This document shows, piece after piece, positions 50,952-63,619 of a DNA stretch of 64,000 bases. A program made the translations under genes and the position numbers. The stretch lies in the NCBI GenBank assembly GCA_022266195.1, contig WHVY01000006.1:744001-808000 (forward strand), in the 5' to 3' direction. The notes beneath the pieces are model-generated. The model saw only the letters and a program-made list of their open reading frames with translations, had not been told where the DNA came from and searched no databases. The stretch comes from Tetranychus cinnabarinus (Eukaryota > Arthropoda > Arachnida > Trombidiformes > Tetranychidae). How positions within the stretch are numbered: the stretch's first letter is position 1; each line of letters opens with the position of its first letter.

Positions 50952-53900
50952 CTAATAACTATTATTGGTTCCTCCTTGATTTAATCTTAATCCAGTAGAT
51001 TGTTTATCAATTTGTGAAATATTACAAATTTTGCATAACTTGCCTTTAAACTCTGGTTTGTAAGCGGCATTACAGAAAGGACACTTAACATCTGGTCTAC
51101 CTCGGTAAATTGGTTTATATGAGTAACCACAGATAACGAATGGATTGTGTTCATCATATTCTAATCGATGTTCATCAACTGGATTCTTTTCTGCTAATTG
51201 TAATAACTTTTTGTTTTGCTGAGCGACTTCAGGCTTAGGTCCTAATTCAAGTAATCTCCTAGCGAAGGAGGCAGCAGTTTTATAATTTTTAAGCTTAAAG
51301 AAAAGATTGGCTGCTGTTCGAAGAGTTAAAATGGTGTGAACAGGTTGAAGTTTACAATGTGTAAAGTATGCAGCCATTTCACATGATCGTTTTTGTTCTT
51401 CTAACGAGGCTGAAGGCCATCCATCTTTGAATAAAGCTTTACGTTCTGTCTCAAGTTGAAGACCTAAAACATATTCTTTACAAATGTCTAAAAGTTGTTT
51501 TGCTTCACTAGCCTCTTCATCTGAATCAACGATCAAGAATAAAATTTGTAATAACAATGAACGGAATTTGTCTATGGCTTCCACAAATTTACCAGCATGT
51601 GTCAAAGAATAGGCTGCTTGAAGACGTTGGAAAAGATCTGGAAGTTTAATGGAAATAGAAGGTAAACCTCCTTTAGGGCCTGCATCCTTCCAATTACGTT
51701 GTGGATAACTGTACAGCGAAGGTAAATAAACTAAGCCCGAATGGGCTGTTCTTGATCGAGTGTAAAAGGAAAGAACTAATTGTTTGAGTGGCTCAAAGTT
51801 AACAGCTCCTACTTGGTCGTTAAGAAGCCTGAAAGCTGATTCAAATGAACCTGCAGCAATATGGTCCACAGCAAATCTAGAATTGTTTACCCAATGTTGT
51901 GTTGGTGGAGTTCCTTTAGTAGGAGCAACGAAATATGCATTAGCATCTTTTGTCTCTTCACCAGGTTCTACATCTGGCAATTCTAGACCTTCATCTTCAA
52001 CATCCCAACCAGCATCTTCATCATCTAAATTCAATTTTTCTTCCCCAGGTTGATTATCAGCGTTTTCATCAAGAATCAAATCATCGTCATCGCCCCAGCC
52101 TTCACCAATAACATCATCTTCATTCATATCCACAGGAGAAGTCAAATTACCAGCTTTACCCTTTGTTGCTGCCATTGCACCTTCGAAGAAACCTTTAGAA
52201 ACAGTTAGAAGTGGCCAATTGTCTTCACAATGCTCTATTGGGATAGGAGGTTGTAAAAACTCAGCATTTGGATCTGGATCAGGCAACTGTTGACTATTTT
52301 TGATAGTACGTTTTATATCTTCAGCTTCATCGTACAGACCATGAGTGGCTGCACAAAGGTAAGCGAGAGAAGTTTGACCACAGTTCTTAATCATTTTTAC
52401 TCTTTCTGATGCATCACCTAAGAAAAGAGCAATTTGGAATTGAGCTGACGTGTCCTTTCGAATCTCAGCGATCTTCATCATTTTTCTAAGCTTTTCAAGA
52501 TTTCCAGTAATTAAATAAAGGAAAGCAAGTTTATCGAAATTTTTGATCCTTTGATAAGCCATTTCTACGACTTGATGATTACCCTGAAGAAGAGCGGCTT
52601 CAGCTAATTTTTCCCAACATGTTTTATCATCTAGTTTACGAGCAGCTTCAGTTGCAATTTCAATATTGCCACACTCCAAAGCCAAAGCAAATCGAGTTTT
52701 CTCATCTTTCACAAAATGTAAGGCGACTTCTGGATAACCTTTCTTTTGGAGATATGCAATAATTGACTGTCCAATTAGTTTACTTGTTCGAACCATATGT
52801 AGTACTTCATCATAATGACGATTAACAAGAGCCAGCTTGAATCGGAATTCAGTAGAGTCGATAGACAACTTTTTGGAAACACAATCACGATTTAAACAAT
52901 AAACAGAGTTGTCCTTTATCTTGGTCAGATAGATTGGCAAGTCAAGGGTTCGAATAATACCATGATCTCCATTAATCAGAGCGTATTTTATATGATTGGC
53001 AGTGGTGTAAATGAAAACACCAGAATCATCCCAAACTCCACTCTTAACAGGAGTAGTTTCGGTTATGGAGCTTAGAATATCCAACTTACGTGTACAAATG
53101 CTAACTTGATTTCGATTTAAGAAAGCAACATTCGACATATCAGCATTCCAAATAACATGCTTGACGTTAGAAATCCTAGCAGTATGAATTGATCGGGATT
53201 GTTGAACATCCCAAAGAGCTATTTCAGCAGCAGTTTTGACCAGAAGCAAACCAGTACCAGCATAGAAAATGTTTTCAACTGAAAGTGCGGTGGATAATTT
53301 TTTAACTAATTCATTTTTCATGTTTTTGATAATGATAGTTTTGCTCACATCTAGAGCAGCAAATCTATTGCGTGCCACCCAAATTGCTGGTGCACCTTGG
53401 AATCGTTTGGATTCACCCAAGGCAGGAGATGGGTTATTAGTATCAATATCTTTAGGTAAAAAGTAAAGATCATAGAATGCATATTCGTGCTGTGGTAACT
53501 GGCATGATACCAACATAGCATTTTCGGCTGGGTTATACGAAAGCATGGATAATCGACCTCGAGTAGATGGGCGTAGCTTCATGATAGGAATATCTTTGAA
53601 AGTTGAAAAGTCAAGGCGACGAAGATAATAATCTTTGATATAGTACAGTAAATTGCCATGGAGTGTAAAAGCTGGTCTCTCTTTACTGGTTTTGAATAAA
53701 AACATACCACTATCATGACCGGCAGCCAGAAGATTCTGTGTTGGATGAACTGCTAGAATCCAGAAACGATCATTGTCTCTACGATAGGTATGTAATAGAG
53801 TTCGTTTGTTAGCATCCCATATTCTTAGACTTTTATCCTCAGAATTAGAAATAATGAGCTCAGATTTTGGGTGGAATACAACACAAGAAACATTATTGTA

Positions 53901-54739
53901 ATGAGATCGACAAGTGTCAACTTCCCAGGCTTTGGAATCGTTATAACGCCAAATACGTATGACTCTGTCATCTGCACCGGAAACTATTTGAGGTGATGTT
54001 GGATGGAAACAAGCCCAATTAACTCCTCTCTCATGTCCTTCTAATACATGCTTGACAACTGCATCTGACTGACCGAAAAGATCTGTATGACCAGGACCTT
54101 TCATGGAATCATCTAATCCCCCAGGACCTGGGGCAACATTTTTCTTTCGTAGACCAGAAATGTCCCAAACTCGCACAGTCTGGTCAAGAGAAGAAGAGAC
54201 AACAAGATCCTCACTTGGATGAAATTGTGCACACATGACATAATGGTTGTGTCCAGTTAGAACTGAGATACATGTACGTGATTGCCAATTCCAAATACGA
54301 ATAGTTTGGTCATCAGAGGCACTAAGAATCCATGGATACTCATGATGGAAGAATGTTGTTCTAATGATTCAGAAAGAAGATATAAAAATATTGAATTATA
54401 ATATTTACACGATAAGGCTATGAATTGTAACCAGCAAACTCACCTGATATAATCCAAATGTCCAAGAAGAGTAAACAAGCAACGTCTGGTCTTGTAGTTC
54501 CATACTTTAATTTTGTAATCATCACCTCCAGAGACAAATAAAGGCTGTTGACTGTGGAAGCAGATACCTCTAACAGGTCCTTCATGTTCATCAAATTTGT
54601 CAATCAAGGTACTAACCCGATAATCCCAAAGTTGAATAACACCATTGTGAAGAGCCGCCAAGATCCATGGTCTTTTGTGGTGAAATGATAGGCCTTTGAC
54701 TCTAGCTGATTGAGTCTCAAATTTGATTAAAAACGGCAT
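50952..54739 (-). CDS. COPA: Coatomer subunit alpha (alpha-COP)
   Basis: Predicted exons 54739-54444 and 54360-50952, separated by an 83-bp GT-AG intron, give 1234 aa, close to the usual length of about 1220. Role: a scaffold of the COPI coat for Golgi-to-ER vesicles, whose N-terminal propeller binds KKxx cargo signals. Seen: [20 protein letters not shown] at the start, WD repeats ([49 protein letters not shown]), a second propeller, the alpha-solenoid ([20 protein letters not shown]), an acidic linker, and a Cys-rich C-terminal domain ([20 protein letters not shown]). The start at 54739 fits the family N-terminus; an open extension to 54793 has no family support. This is the parent of the neighbouring chimeric gene. 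Confidence 0.95.
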
Positions 54740-55629
54740 CGGCCTCTCCTTTTGAGAAATCTGGTCAACAGATTGTTTCAAGATGAAAAGCATAAATAAA
54801 AATTATTAAGACAGTTGGTATGAGAAGATAGATAGAGAAATAGACAGAAAGATGAAAATCTCTATCTAAATCTGATGAATAATAAGCGATCAGCACTTAA
54901 ATTAGTAGTTGGATAGAAAGTTGTTATTAACTTCAAATGTATTTAATTACCGTTATCACAAATAGTTAATCTTTAATTGTAAAATTGATAATGATGACCG
55001 GATTGACAAAAACATATGAATGTAAAATTGAACATTTAACTTGGTTGCGTGGAGTTGGCAGGTTATTGCTCTACAGCGCATTCCCGTTGATGAGAAGGTA
55101 TCTCAATGTAAAGCGGTTTGTTTGATTATACATGTGTCAGTGAAAAAGCCTCTCATCTATTCACCGGCAAATTCAGAAAAATTCTGAATGGACTCAAGAT
55201 CTATTCAATATTAATATCAGGTGAATTAAATTAATTTGAATTAAATTGTCTGAAAATTTGAAAATTTGTTTAATGTCGCTATCATCGTATAATTTCTAAG
55301 TTGTATACATCATCATCGTAAAGCAAAATCCGAATCAACGCCGGTCAACTCGGCATTTCGGAACTTTCTAAAATTCTTGATTGAAATCTTGATTGAAATT
55401 TACGTTGACAAAGGCACTGTGATCAAATAGGTAATAAATAAATAGACAAAAATGCCTTAACTACTCAAATCAATAATATTTAAGTAAATTTAGTATGAAT
55501 GTATCACAGTATAAACATTTTAAATAAGTTAGTACAAACTTATGTTCAGAGCCAACGAATCAAATAAGCTCTATTTGTACCTGTGATTAAAATTAAAAAG
55601 AAATAATCAGTTTTCATGTTTCTAATTGA
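54740..55629. other. COPA promoter region and YARS2 3' flank
   Basis: About 0.9 kb between the COPA start and the YARS2 stop, both on the - strand. AT-rich, with no open frame or repeat of note. Confidence 0.5.
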
Positions 55630-57411
55630 TCAGTGACAATATTTACCTATTTTTATAAATGTTAGATTGTTCGGGAAAACATCATTATCGCAGATTAAAT
55701 AATCAGTGTCTAAAATCTTTCTACCATTGACTAAAACTCCACCTTTGTTGATCATCACAGTGGCTAGATCTAGAATATTGAAGCAGAAGTTTAATTTTAA
55801 TTTTAAGTAGATTAAGATCAGTCTATTTGTAATTACCTTCATTTTCAAAACAATTTGTTTTCATGATGATATTCAACAAACTTGTACCATTTGGTACAAG
55901 TTCATGATATATAAATGACTTAGATCCGAAAACTTCTATTAAATCATCTTCAGTCAGTTTACCAAGAGCTTCAGTTTCTCCCTTCAAAAGAGCTTTGCTG
56001 GCGTTTTTCGCTTGGTTCAAACCAGATTCTGAAAAAAAGAAAGAATTCGATTCAGGTAAAATGAAAAAGGTAAAAGAAGCATAGAGTTAAATCATTAGAA
56101 TTGTAAGATTACCTCCGTGAATTAAAAGTACTACACTATCAGCTAATTTTTCGTGTGCATGAAGAGTTTGCTTCTTCAAATCTTTTTGTATGATACTTTC
56201 AATTTCTTGGTTATTATAAAATGTGAAATATCGAAGGAATCTTTCGATTTGATTATGTGGTAATTTCAAGATAGCCTGGAAAAAATAAAGATACAAAATT
56301 AATAATTTTTCTATGTAATTCATAAATACTTACTTTGTAAAGAGAGTAAGGAGAATTGGTGAATCTTTCGAGGAATAAAGATTTTCCTTCAGTCTTGCCC
56401 ATTTTTTTACCCTCCTTGTCCAACAGAAGAGGAACGAAAAATCCATAAACCTCCTGGTTACGAAGATTTCGAATTAGTGAAAAACCAGCTTCAATATTAG
56501 GAGTTTGATCATTTCCTCCAACCTGAAAAGAAAAACATATTAATTTTCAAGATAAAGAATTGCTGGATCAAAGTGCAAAGGGAATTGGGCAAAATGTAAT
56601 CACCTGAAAACAACAATTGTGTCGGTCAAATAATTTCAACCAATCATAAGCTTGCATAACAGCATAAGACAGTTGAGCGTAGCTATAATTTTCGGAGTGC
56701 TCTTCAACGCGACTTTTGCGAAATAGATTCCTAACATTAATGGCTGGACCACATTCTGCTATGATATCTGAAAACTTATCATCTGAATACCAATTTGAAT
56801 TGTTGAGGATTCTGAAATAAAAGCAAATTAAGAATCAATTAAAATTGTTGCTAATGGTCAATAATCAAAGATTAAACTAATTTAACTCACATTGGTTCGT
56901 GAATTGGTTCAGAAAATTTAGGTTTCCAAAAATATTTCAAGTGATTTACAAAAATACTGACTAATGTCGATGATATTCGCGAAGCATTTGCTTCAATTGT
57001 TTCTCTATCTAGAGATTCACGAGGTTTTAATCTTCCAGTTGGATCACCAATTCGAGCAGTTTCACCTCCAATCAGGCAAATTATTCTATGTCCATTCCTC
57101 AAAGCATGAAGTAGTGGCATAATCACTAAAAGATGACCAATATGAAGACTGGGACCAGTTGGATCAAATCCAGTGTAAAATGTTTGTTTCTTTTTGAGAG
57201 CCTCGATCATTTGCAATTTTTTATTCTGTGGAAGATAACCTTCCAGCAATCGTCTTTCCTCCAATACATTGAACAAAGTTCTTGAAGACGTTTGGTGAAT
57301 AGAAGACGATCTCAACAAATGGCTGCAAATGAAAGGAAAATCAGTGAATAAATCATGGATGAATATCATAAAGCAATTAGTTACTTACCGTATCTGACTG
57401 ATTGAATTCAT
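55630..57411 (-). CDS. YARS2: Tyrosyl-tRNA synthetase, mitochondrial
   Basis: Seven predicted exons (57411-57389, 57322-56891, 56811-56604, 56522-56334, 56275-56113, 56028-55837, 55769-55630), all GT-AG with consistent phase, give 448 aa. It charges mitochondrial tRNA-Tyr. Seen: a Ser/Arg-rich N-terminus suited to mitochondrial import (MNSISQIRHLLRSSS), class I HIGH motif in GPSLHIGHLL, FYTGFDPTG, AYDWLKLFDRHNC, VGGNDQTPN, and KMGKT in the place of KMSKS, as is normal for the mitochondrial enzyme (KxGKS type). The C-terminal S4-like domain is recognisable (INKGGVLVNGRKILDTDYLI). It is divergent to HSP90B1 with about 1.04 kb between starts. Confidence 0.92.
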
Positions 57412-58453
57412 CTTTGAGTTGTTCAATATTTAAAACTTAGACTTAAATTAAGATTGATGCTTGTTTCTTAATTGTTGATCATTTTCAACTTAAGACATAC
57501 TGTTATCACATGGTTTTGTAAAACAGCTGTTTTTATCAAGTTAGCAAGTAAACAAAAACAAGCTTTGCAGTCAAATTTAAAACCATTACAACAAATTGAT
57601 CAGATCAGAGTTTGATTCACCCTGAAATTATTCAAATGTTTACCCTTTGCTATCATTTCTTTGCAAACAATTAATGCCGCAATCCATTATAAAAACAATC
57701 GATACGAAATTATCTCATGATCTTGGATTAAATACTTTTTGTATAGGAAATGCAACCCATTATCTAGAATCTTCCATTGCCCAAGTTAATGATGACGTGT
57801 AAAAGGATATGTATTATAATTAATTTCTGGTCCTTTCAAATCATTGACAAATGTTACAAAATGATACTGATTAATTGGTCCTGGACCAATGAATGCAATG
57901 ATAATTAAACCGATAGCTTTGGTTTTAACACAACCTCGAATTGAGATGAGTGTTTTACAGAGCATATAAATGTTATGATTAAATGAATCTGCTTCAGATC
58001 ACAATGATGGGTGTTTATGAATATTGGCATGAATGAAATCCAGAAAATAAGGGCATCATGAGATTGTCAACAGTGACCATTGTTAACAATTGTAATTGTA
58101 AATATTCAAATATATAACCAGAATGTTTAAAAAGAGAAAGAGAAAATAGACAGACAAGGAGGAGGAGACAAAGGAGAGATGCTGATAGTGATGTAATCTG
58201 GGAGAAGCGGCCAATGAGGTTAAGCCAGATCATCATACAACTTGGATATTTTTTTGCTGGGTTTACAATACTCTTTTCTAGTTAATATTATCCAATTGTG
58301 TTGATTGTCAGTTTAAGTTTTTCTGTTGTTCTAGTGTTTTCTTGTCTGATTGACTTTCATTTAAAACTATTCTGTGCAATTCTTGGTCTCTCAAACATTT
58401 AAATTGATAATACCGGCCAACAATTTGTTGTCAACACTGGTTCGGTCTTCATC
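57412..58453. promoter_or_regulatory. Divergent intergenic region YARS2/HSP90B1 with possible stress elements
   Basis: At 58211-58229 CCAAT is followed after nine bases by CCAGA, near the ER stress element CCAAT-N9-CCACG, and about 225 bp before the HSP90B1 start. At 57793-57800 TGACGTGT resembles the XBP1/ATF6 core TGACGTGG/A. Both are imperfect. An open frame at 58015-58236 (-) is hydrophobic but has no support as a gene. Confidence 0.3.
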
Positions 58454-61006
58454 ATGTCGCGTTTCAATTATTTATTAATTTTTACCTTAACTCTATCTTT
58501 TACAATTTTATCAAGTAAGTCTTATTTTTCCATTATTCCCTATTGCATTCATGTATTGTCACTACTAATTTCTAATGTCTATTACCTTAGATAACATTCA
58601 CGCTGAAGAAGTCTCTGATGCTGTTGAAGGGGAAGAGATCAGTTTGGATGCCAACTTAAAGGCTGGCAAAGAAGGAAGTGTCACTGATGCCCAAGTTGTT
58701 GCCAGAGAAGAAGAAGCCATCAAATTAGATGGACTCAATGTGGCTCAGATGAAGGAGTTACGAGAGAAGGCTGAAAAACACCAATTTCAAGCCGAGGTTA
58801 ACAGAATGATGAATTTAATCATCAATTCACTTTACAGTAACAAAGAAATTTTCCTTAGAGAATTAATTTCCAATGCTTCAGATGCGCTGGACAAAATAAG
58901 AGTGCTGGCATTAACGATTAAAGAAGCATTAGATTCTACTGCTGAATTATCAATCAAAATTAAAGCAGACAAAGACAATAATTTACTGCACATCATTGAC
59001 ACTGGAATTGGTATGACTAAGAATGAGCTGATTAATAACCTCGGAGTTATTGCTAAGTCAGGAACTTCAGAGTTCTTGCAAAAAGTAGGGGCCAGTGACG
59101 ATATCTCAACCACTGAACTGAATGATTTAATCGGTCAATTTGGTGTTGGATTTTACTCATCTTTCCTCGTTGCTGATCGAGTTGTTGTCACTTCTAAATC
59201 TAATGATGACGCTGATCAATACATCTGGGAATCAGACTCAGCCTCATTCACAATAAACAAAGACCCTCGAGGGCCAACATTGAAACGTGGAAGTCAAGTT
59301 ACATTACACATCAAGGAAGAAGCCAAAGATTTTCTTCAAGAAGAAACGCTCAAAGAGCTCATCAAAAAGTACTCTCAATTTATAAATTATCCAATTTATT
59401 TATGGTCTAGTCGAACTGAAGAGGTTGAAGAGCCAATCGATGATGAATTAACACCAGATGATGCGGCTGTCAAGGAAGAAGAAAAAGAAAAAGAATCTAA
59501 AGATGATGAAGATGTAAAGGTAGAAGAGGAAAAAGAAGAGAAGAAGCCTAAAACAAAGAAAGTTGAAAAGACTATCTGGGAATGGCAATTAGTAAATACT
59601 GCAAAGCCAATTTGGACCCGAAAGTAAGTTTAAAAGTATGTTTGAAGCTTTTTTATACTTAATCTCTTTCTCTCTTTATTGTTTTTAGACCCGCTGAAAT
59701 TACTGATGAAGAATACAATGAGTTCTACAAATCAATAACCAAAGATTCTCAGGATCCTTTAGCAAAAACTCATTTCATCGCAGAGGGTGAAGTAACATTT
59801 AAATCACTTCTTTTCATTCCTACTGTTCAACCTTCTGAGTCATTCAACCGATACGGTACCAAAACTGATAACATCAAGTTATATGTTCGACGAGTTTTTA
59901 TCACCGATAACTTCACAGACATGATGCCAAGCTATTTAGCTTTCCTTCGTGGTGTTGTTGATTCTGATGATCTTCCATTGAACGTTTCTCGAGAAACTCT
60001 CCAACAGCACAAGCTTCTTAAAGTAATAAAGAAAAAATTAGTTCGTAAAGCTTTAGATATGATTAAAAAAATAGCTGAAGCTGATTACGCTAAATTCTGG
60101 GGTGAATATGGTACTAACATTAAACTTGGAATAATCGAAGACACTGCTAACAGAGCTCGCTTAGCAAAACTACTGAGATTCCAAACATCAGGTCTCGAAA
60201 AGGGAAAAATGGTCTCTCTTGGTGATTATGTCAAACGGATGAAAGAAAAACAGGAACACATTTATTACATGGCCGGTTCTAGCTTCGAAGAAGTAGCTAG
60301 CTCTCCATTTGTTGAACGTCTATTGAAAAAAGGTTATGAAGTACTTTACTTGACCGATCCTGTTGACGAATATTGCATTTCAGCTATACCTGAATTTGAA
60401 GGTAAAAAATTCCAAAATGTTGCAAAGGACGGTCTTAAATTGAATGAATCTAAAGAAAAACTTGAAGCTTTACAAAAACAATTCGAGCCTTTAACTAAGT
60501 GGTTAGAAGGAACTGCACTTAAAGAAAAAATTTCCAAAGCTTCAATCTCTCAGCGACTTCATGATTCACCTTGTGCTCTTGTTGCAAGTCAATTTGGATG
60601 GACAGGTAATATGGAAAGATTAGCCAAGAGCAATGCTCACTCTAAAAGCAATGACGTTACTCGTGAATACTATTTATCGCAAAAGAAAGCTCTCGAAATC
60701 AATCCCAGACATCCATTGGTTAAAGAGATGCTTAGACGTGTAGAAGGTGATCCTGATGATGAAACTGCCAAGAATATGGCTGCTCTCATGTATGAAACTG
60801 CAACCCTTCGATCTGGTTATATGTTATCTGATACTCAGTCATTTGCATCTCGAGTTGAAAGTTTATTACGAAAAACATTAGGAGTTGATGAATCTGCTGC
60901 AGTCGAAGAAGATGATCTAGAGGAAGAGGCACCAGAACCTGTTAAATTTGATCAAGAAGAGGAGGAAAAATTTGATGAACCTTCAGACGAACACACAGAG
61001 CTTTAG
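58454..61006 (+). CDS. HSP90B1: Endoplasmin (GRP94, ER HSP90)
   Basis: Predicted exons 58454-58514, 58591-59623 and 59689-61006 (GT-AG introns of 76 and 65 bp) give 803 aa, the family length. An ATP-dependent chaperone of the ER lumen. Seen: a signal peptide ([20 protein letters not shown]) with likely cleavage near NIHA/EE, the HSP90 signature [41 protein letters not shown], an acidic charged linker, the middle-domain [14 protein letters not shown], the C-terminal dimerisation domain, and a terminal HTEL. HTEL is a variant of the KDEL retention signal. The ATG in the short first exon is chosen because it supplies the signal peptide; the ATG at 58575 is intronic. Confidence 0.95.
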
Positions 61007-63619
61007 AAATATGCATCAAATATTTTTTGTTCATTTGCTAATTTGTTATATTTATTGTAATCATCAAAGAATCAAACTTTACATTTCCTCATCCTTAACC
61101 AAACTTGATTCTTTGATTTTTCACTAAACCTTCCTGTCACATTGGTCTTTTTTCATAAAGATCGCCCATTTTTGGTTCATATTTAAATTAAAACAATTTT
61201 TTACACGTACTAGAATCAGTTTAACTCTGAATAAATCATTATTTCTTGGATTCGGCAATTGCTCTTTAAAACTGACAACAGTTGTACAGATCTTGAGGGA
61301 TTTTTCCATGAATAATTAAATCAATCTTAATTGTGAGATATTAACAGTTTATGGCGACTTTAAGATAACATTAGCTTTTACCTATTATGATTATGAGTGA
61401 GTCAAAGAGTTTAGTGTTGGTATTTAATCTTACGACAAAAAAAAGATGTAGAATAATAAAATCATGTAATCATATCGTAAATCATTAACTTCCGATGAAT
61501 CCAAACATGGTCAAACAATCAATCAAGATTGAATCATAATCAAAGTATAATTTTGATGACTTGTTTTATGTATAGATTTTTATTATGAATACTTTTAACA
61601 TTTCTGTGTATAAGACTAGTGAGAGTTGGTAATAGGAATACATAGTAATACAAAAATGGTTTGAATGTGAATGCTTGCATTTTTGTTATTGACTTCACAA
61701 TTGACTATCACGCTGAATACAGTCTTTAGCTATTTTTTCTATAATCAAATTCGTAATTCTTGTGATGAATTAATTACCAAGGGTAAGATCTTTAAATAAC
61801 AAAGATAAAGATTGAAGATTCTTGAAAACTCTCCTTGGTTACATGGTGGTAAAGTACCTCAAGCAACTAATTGGAAGCCAATTGTAGATTGATGGATAAA
61901 TGAACGATATTATACCAATGTCAAAGATTGCATGCTATATCGACAAGAAAGAATATATTGCATTATGTTTATCAATCGATAATGGAGGATGAAATCAAAG
62001 CAAAAATCTGGACACACCGATTATCCCCGCTCTAAAAGTAATCGTCGTGAAATTAAAGGATTTCTAACTGATTTAAAGCTACTTTAAAAAGTCTCAATAT
62101 GTACTGCGATTTACGTATACACTTTATAGCAATAATAATAATTTTAAATCGACTCAAACAATGTATTCAAATCGAGCGGTGAAGTCCAAAGGAAGGTACT
62201 TGAATGTTACCTTGGTGATTTTCCGTTCTCGGAAAACGGAAGATCGCTTACTGTGCAACTTGCATAGTGAAAGATAGCTCTTAGGAAGCAATAACGATGG
62301 ATGAAACAACAATTATTAAGTTATTGAAATAATTAAATAACTCTTCAGGATTTTTTAATCAGAAGTCCTTAAACAATCTCTATTTAAAATGTAACTTTAA
62401 ATTGTGACCACTTTAAGCTTGACCAGCTTTAAAATGTTAGCTGATCTCTACAATAGTTGATCAGCTACTATAGTCACCCATGTGCTGAGATGGCGTGGTA
62501 TTGGAACATTTTTGGTGATTTTACAGGTAATATCTCTCTTCTCGATGCTATTTTTACTTAATTCCACCCTCTTGGTGTTTTCTGTTAATTATTGACTTAA
62601 AACAAATGCTAAGGGTAGGAATATTGATACTCGATAGGCCTTCGGTGTCCATTGCTCCAATCATTGGAAACCATCCTCTAACTCTCGTACAAATTTAATG
62701 AAGTTATTTTTCTGTATTATAGATTTCAATGGTCAACTCGAACTTCAGTGAACGTATTACGGAAGCATCGATGCTGTTGTAATGGTTGGACTTGTTTCTA
62801 TGGGTTTTATATTCACAGTTAAATCTCTTCGTTGGAGCAGAACATGATATTGAAGACGATAGATTTACTGTTGAACTCTCTAATCCTTGCCATGATCAAC
62901 ATTCCCTGTTTATTATCAATCTTGCAATGGACTTGAGTCTAGTCACTAGACAAATAAACAACGCAAAATTTTTAGCAAGCTACTGTAAATAAATCCTCCA
63001 GAAGTAGTGCAATACCTTAACTATGAGTCTAACTCAAATTATGTGCACTTTCTGATTGGTATTATCTTTACAACATGTACTGTAGTTAAACGATTTTATT
63101 TGTTGGCCTTTAAATCTAATTATGCTGCTTGAATTATCTTGTCATAAACAAATGAAATCAATTCTTGATTATGAACCAACTGACCATTATTTTGTACCAT
63201 TGTTTTAATAATAACTGAACTTTTCAACCGAATTTGAAGTAAATTGCTCAACAATTCATGCTCATTTCCTAGTAAATTTTTGTTTGAAGCTTTGTTCATT
63301 AAATTGATTATTAAAAGTAAAAAAAGTTATGATATTAATGAGTCTCATCATCAGAACATCAAACAAGAAAAAAGATAATGCGCAGGCTCATGATGTCAAT
63401 GCTAAAGTTGTAACTCAGAGTAACTTACTCTTTATTAAAGAGTCTTCATCCAGACTCATGAAAACATTCAATACACACAGGAATGGCAAGATTTCATTGT
63501 TGTTATGCTGTTTAATTTAATTGGGTTGTTCTTGCCGATCCCTAATTTTTTATTTGTAAATCTTTTGTTTCCCTTTGTAATCTTAAATTAAGTGTTTTTT
63601 ATTTATATTTTGAAAGAAA
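61007..63619. other. Intergenic region between HSP90B1 and the PP1 regulatory gene
   Basis: 2.6 kb, AT-rich. Short open frames at 62786-62992 and 63329-63520 (+) have no recognisable content. It could contain 5' UTR exons of the downstream gene, but none can be supported. No repeat of the array families is seen here. Confidence 0.4.

Noticed and set aside
58015..58236. Hydrophobic 73-codon - strand frame as a small membrane protein
   Set aside because: It lies in the promoter region of HSP90B1, with no family match and no splice or promoter evidence.
62786..63520. Short + strand frames at 62786-62992 and 63329-63520 as genes or upstream exons
   Set aside because: No domain, no splice signals joining them to the PP1 regulatory gene, and lengths expected by chance in AT-rich DNA.
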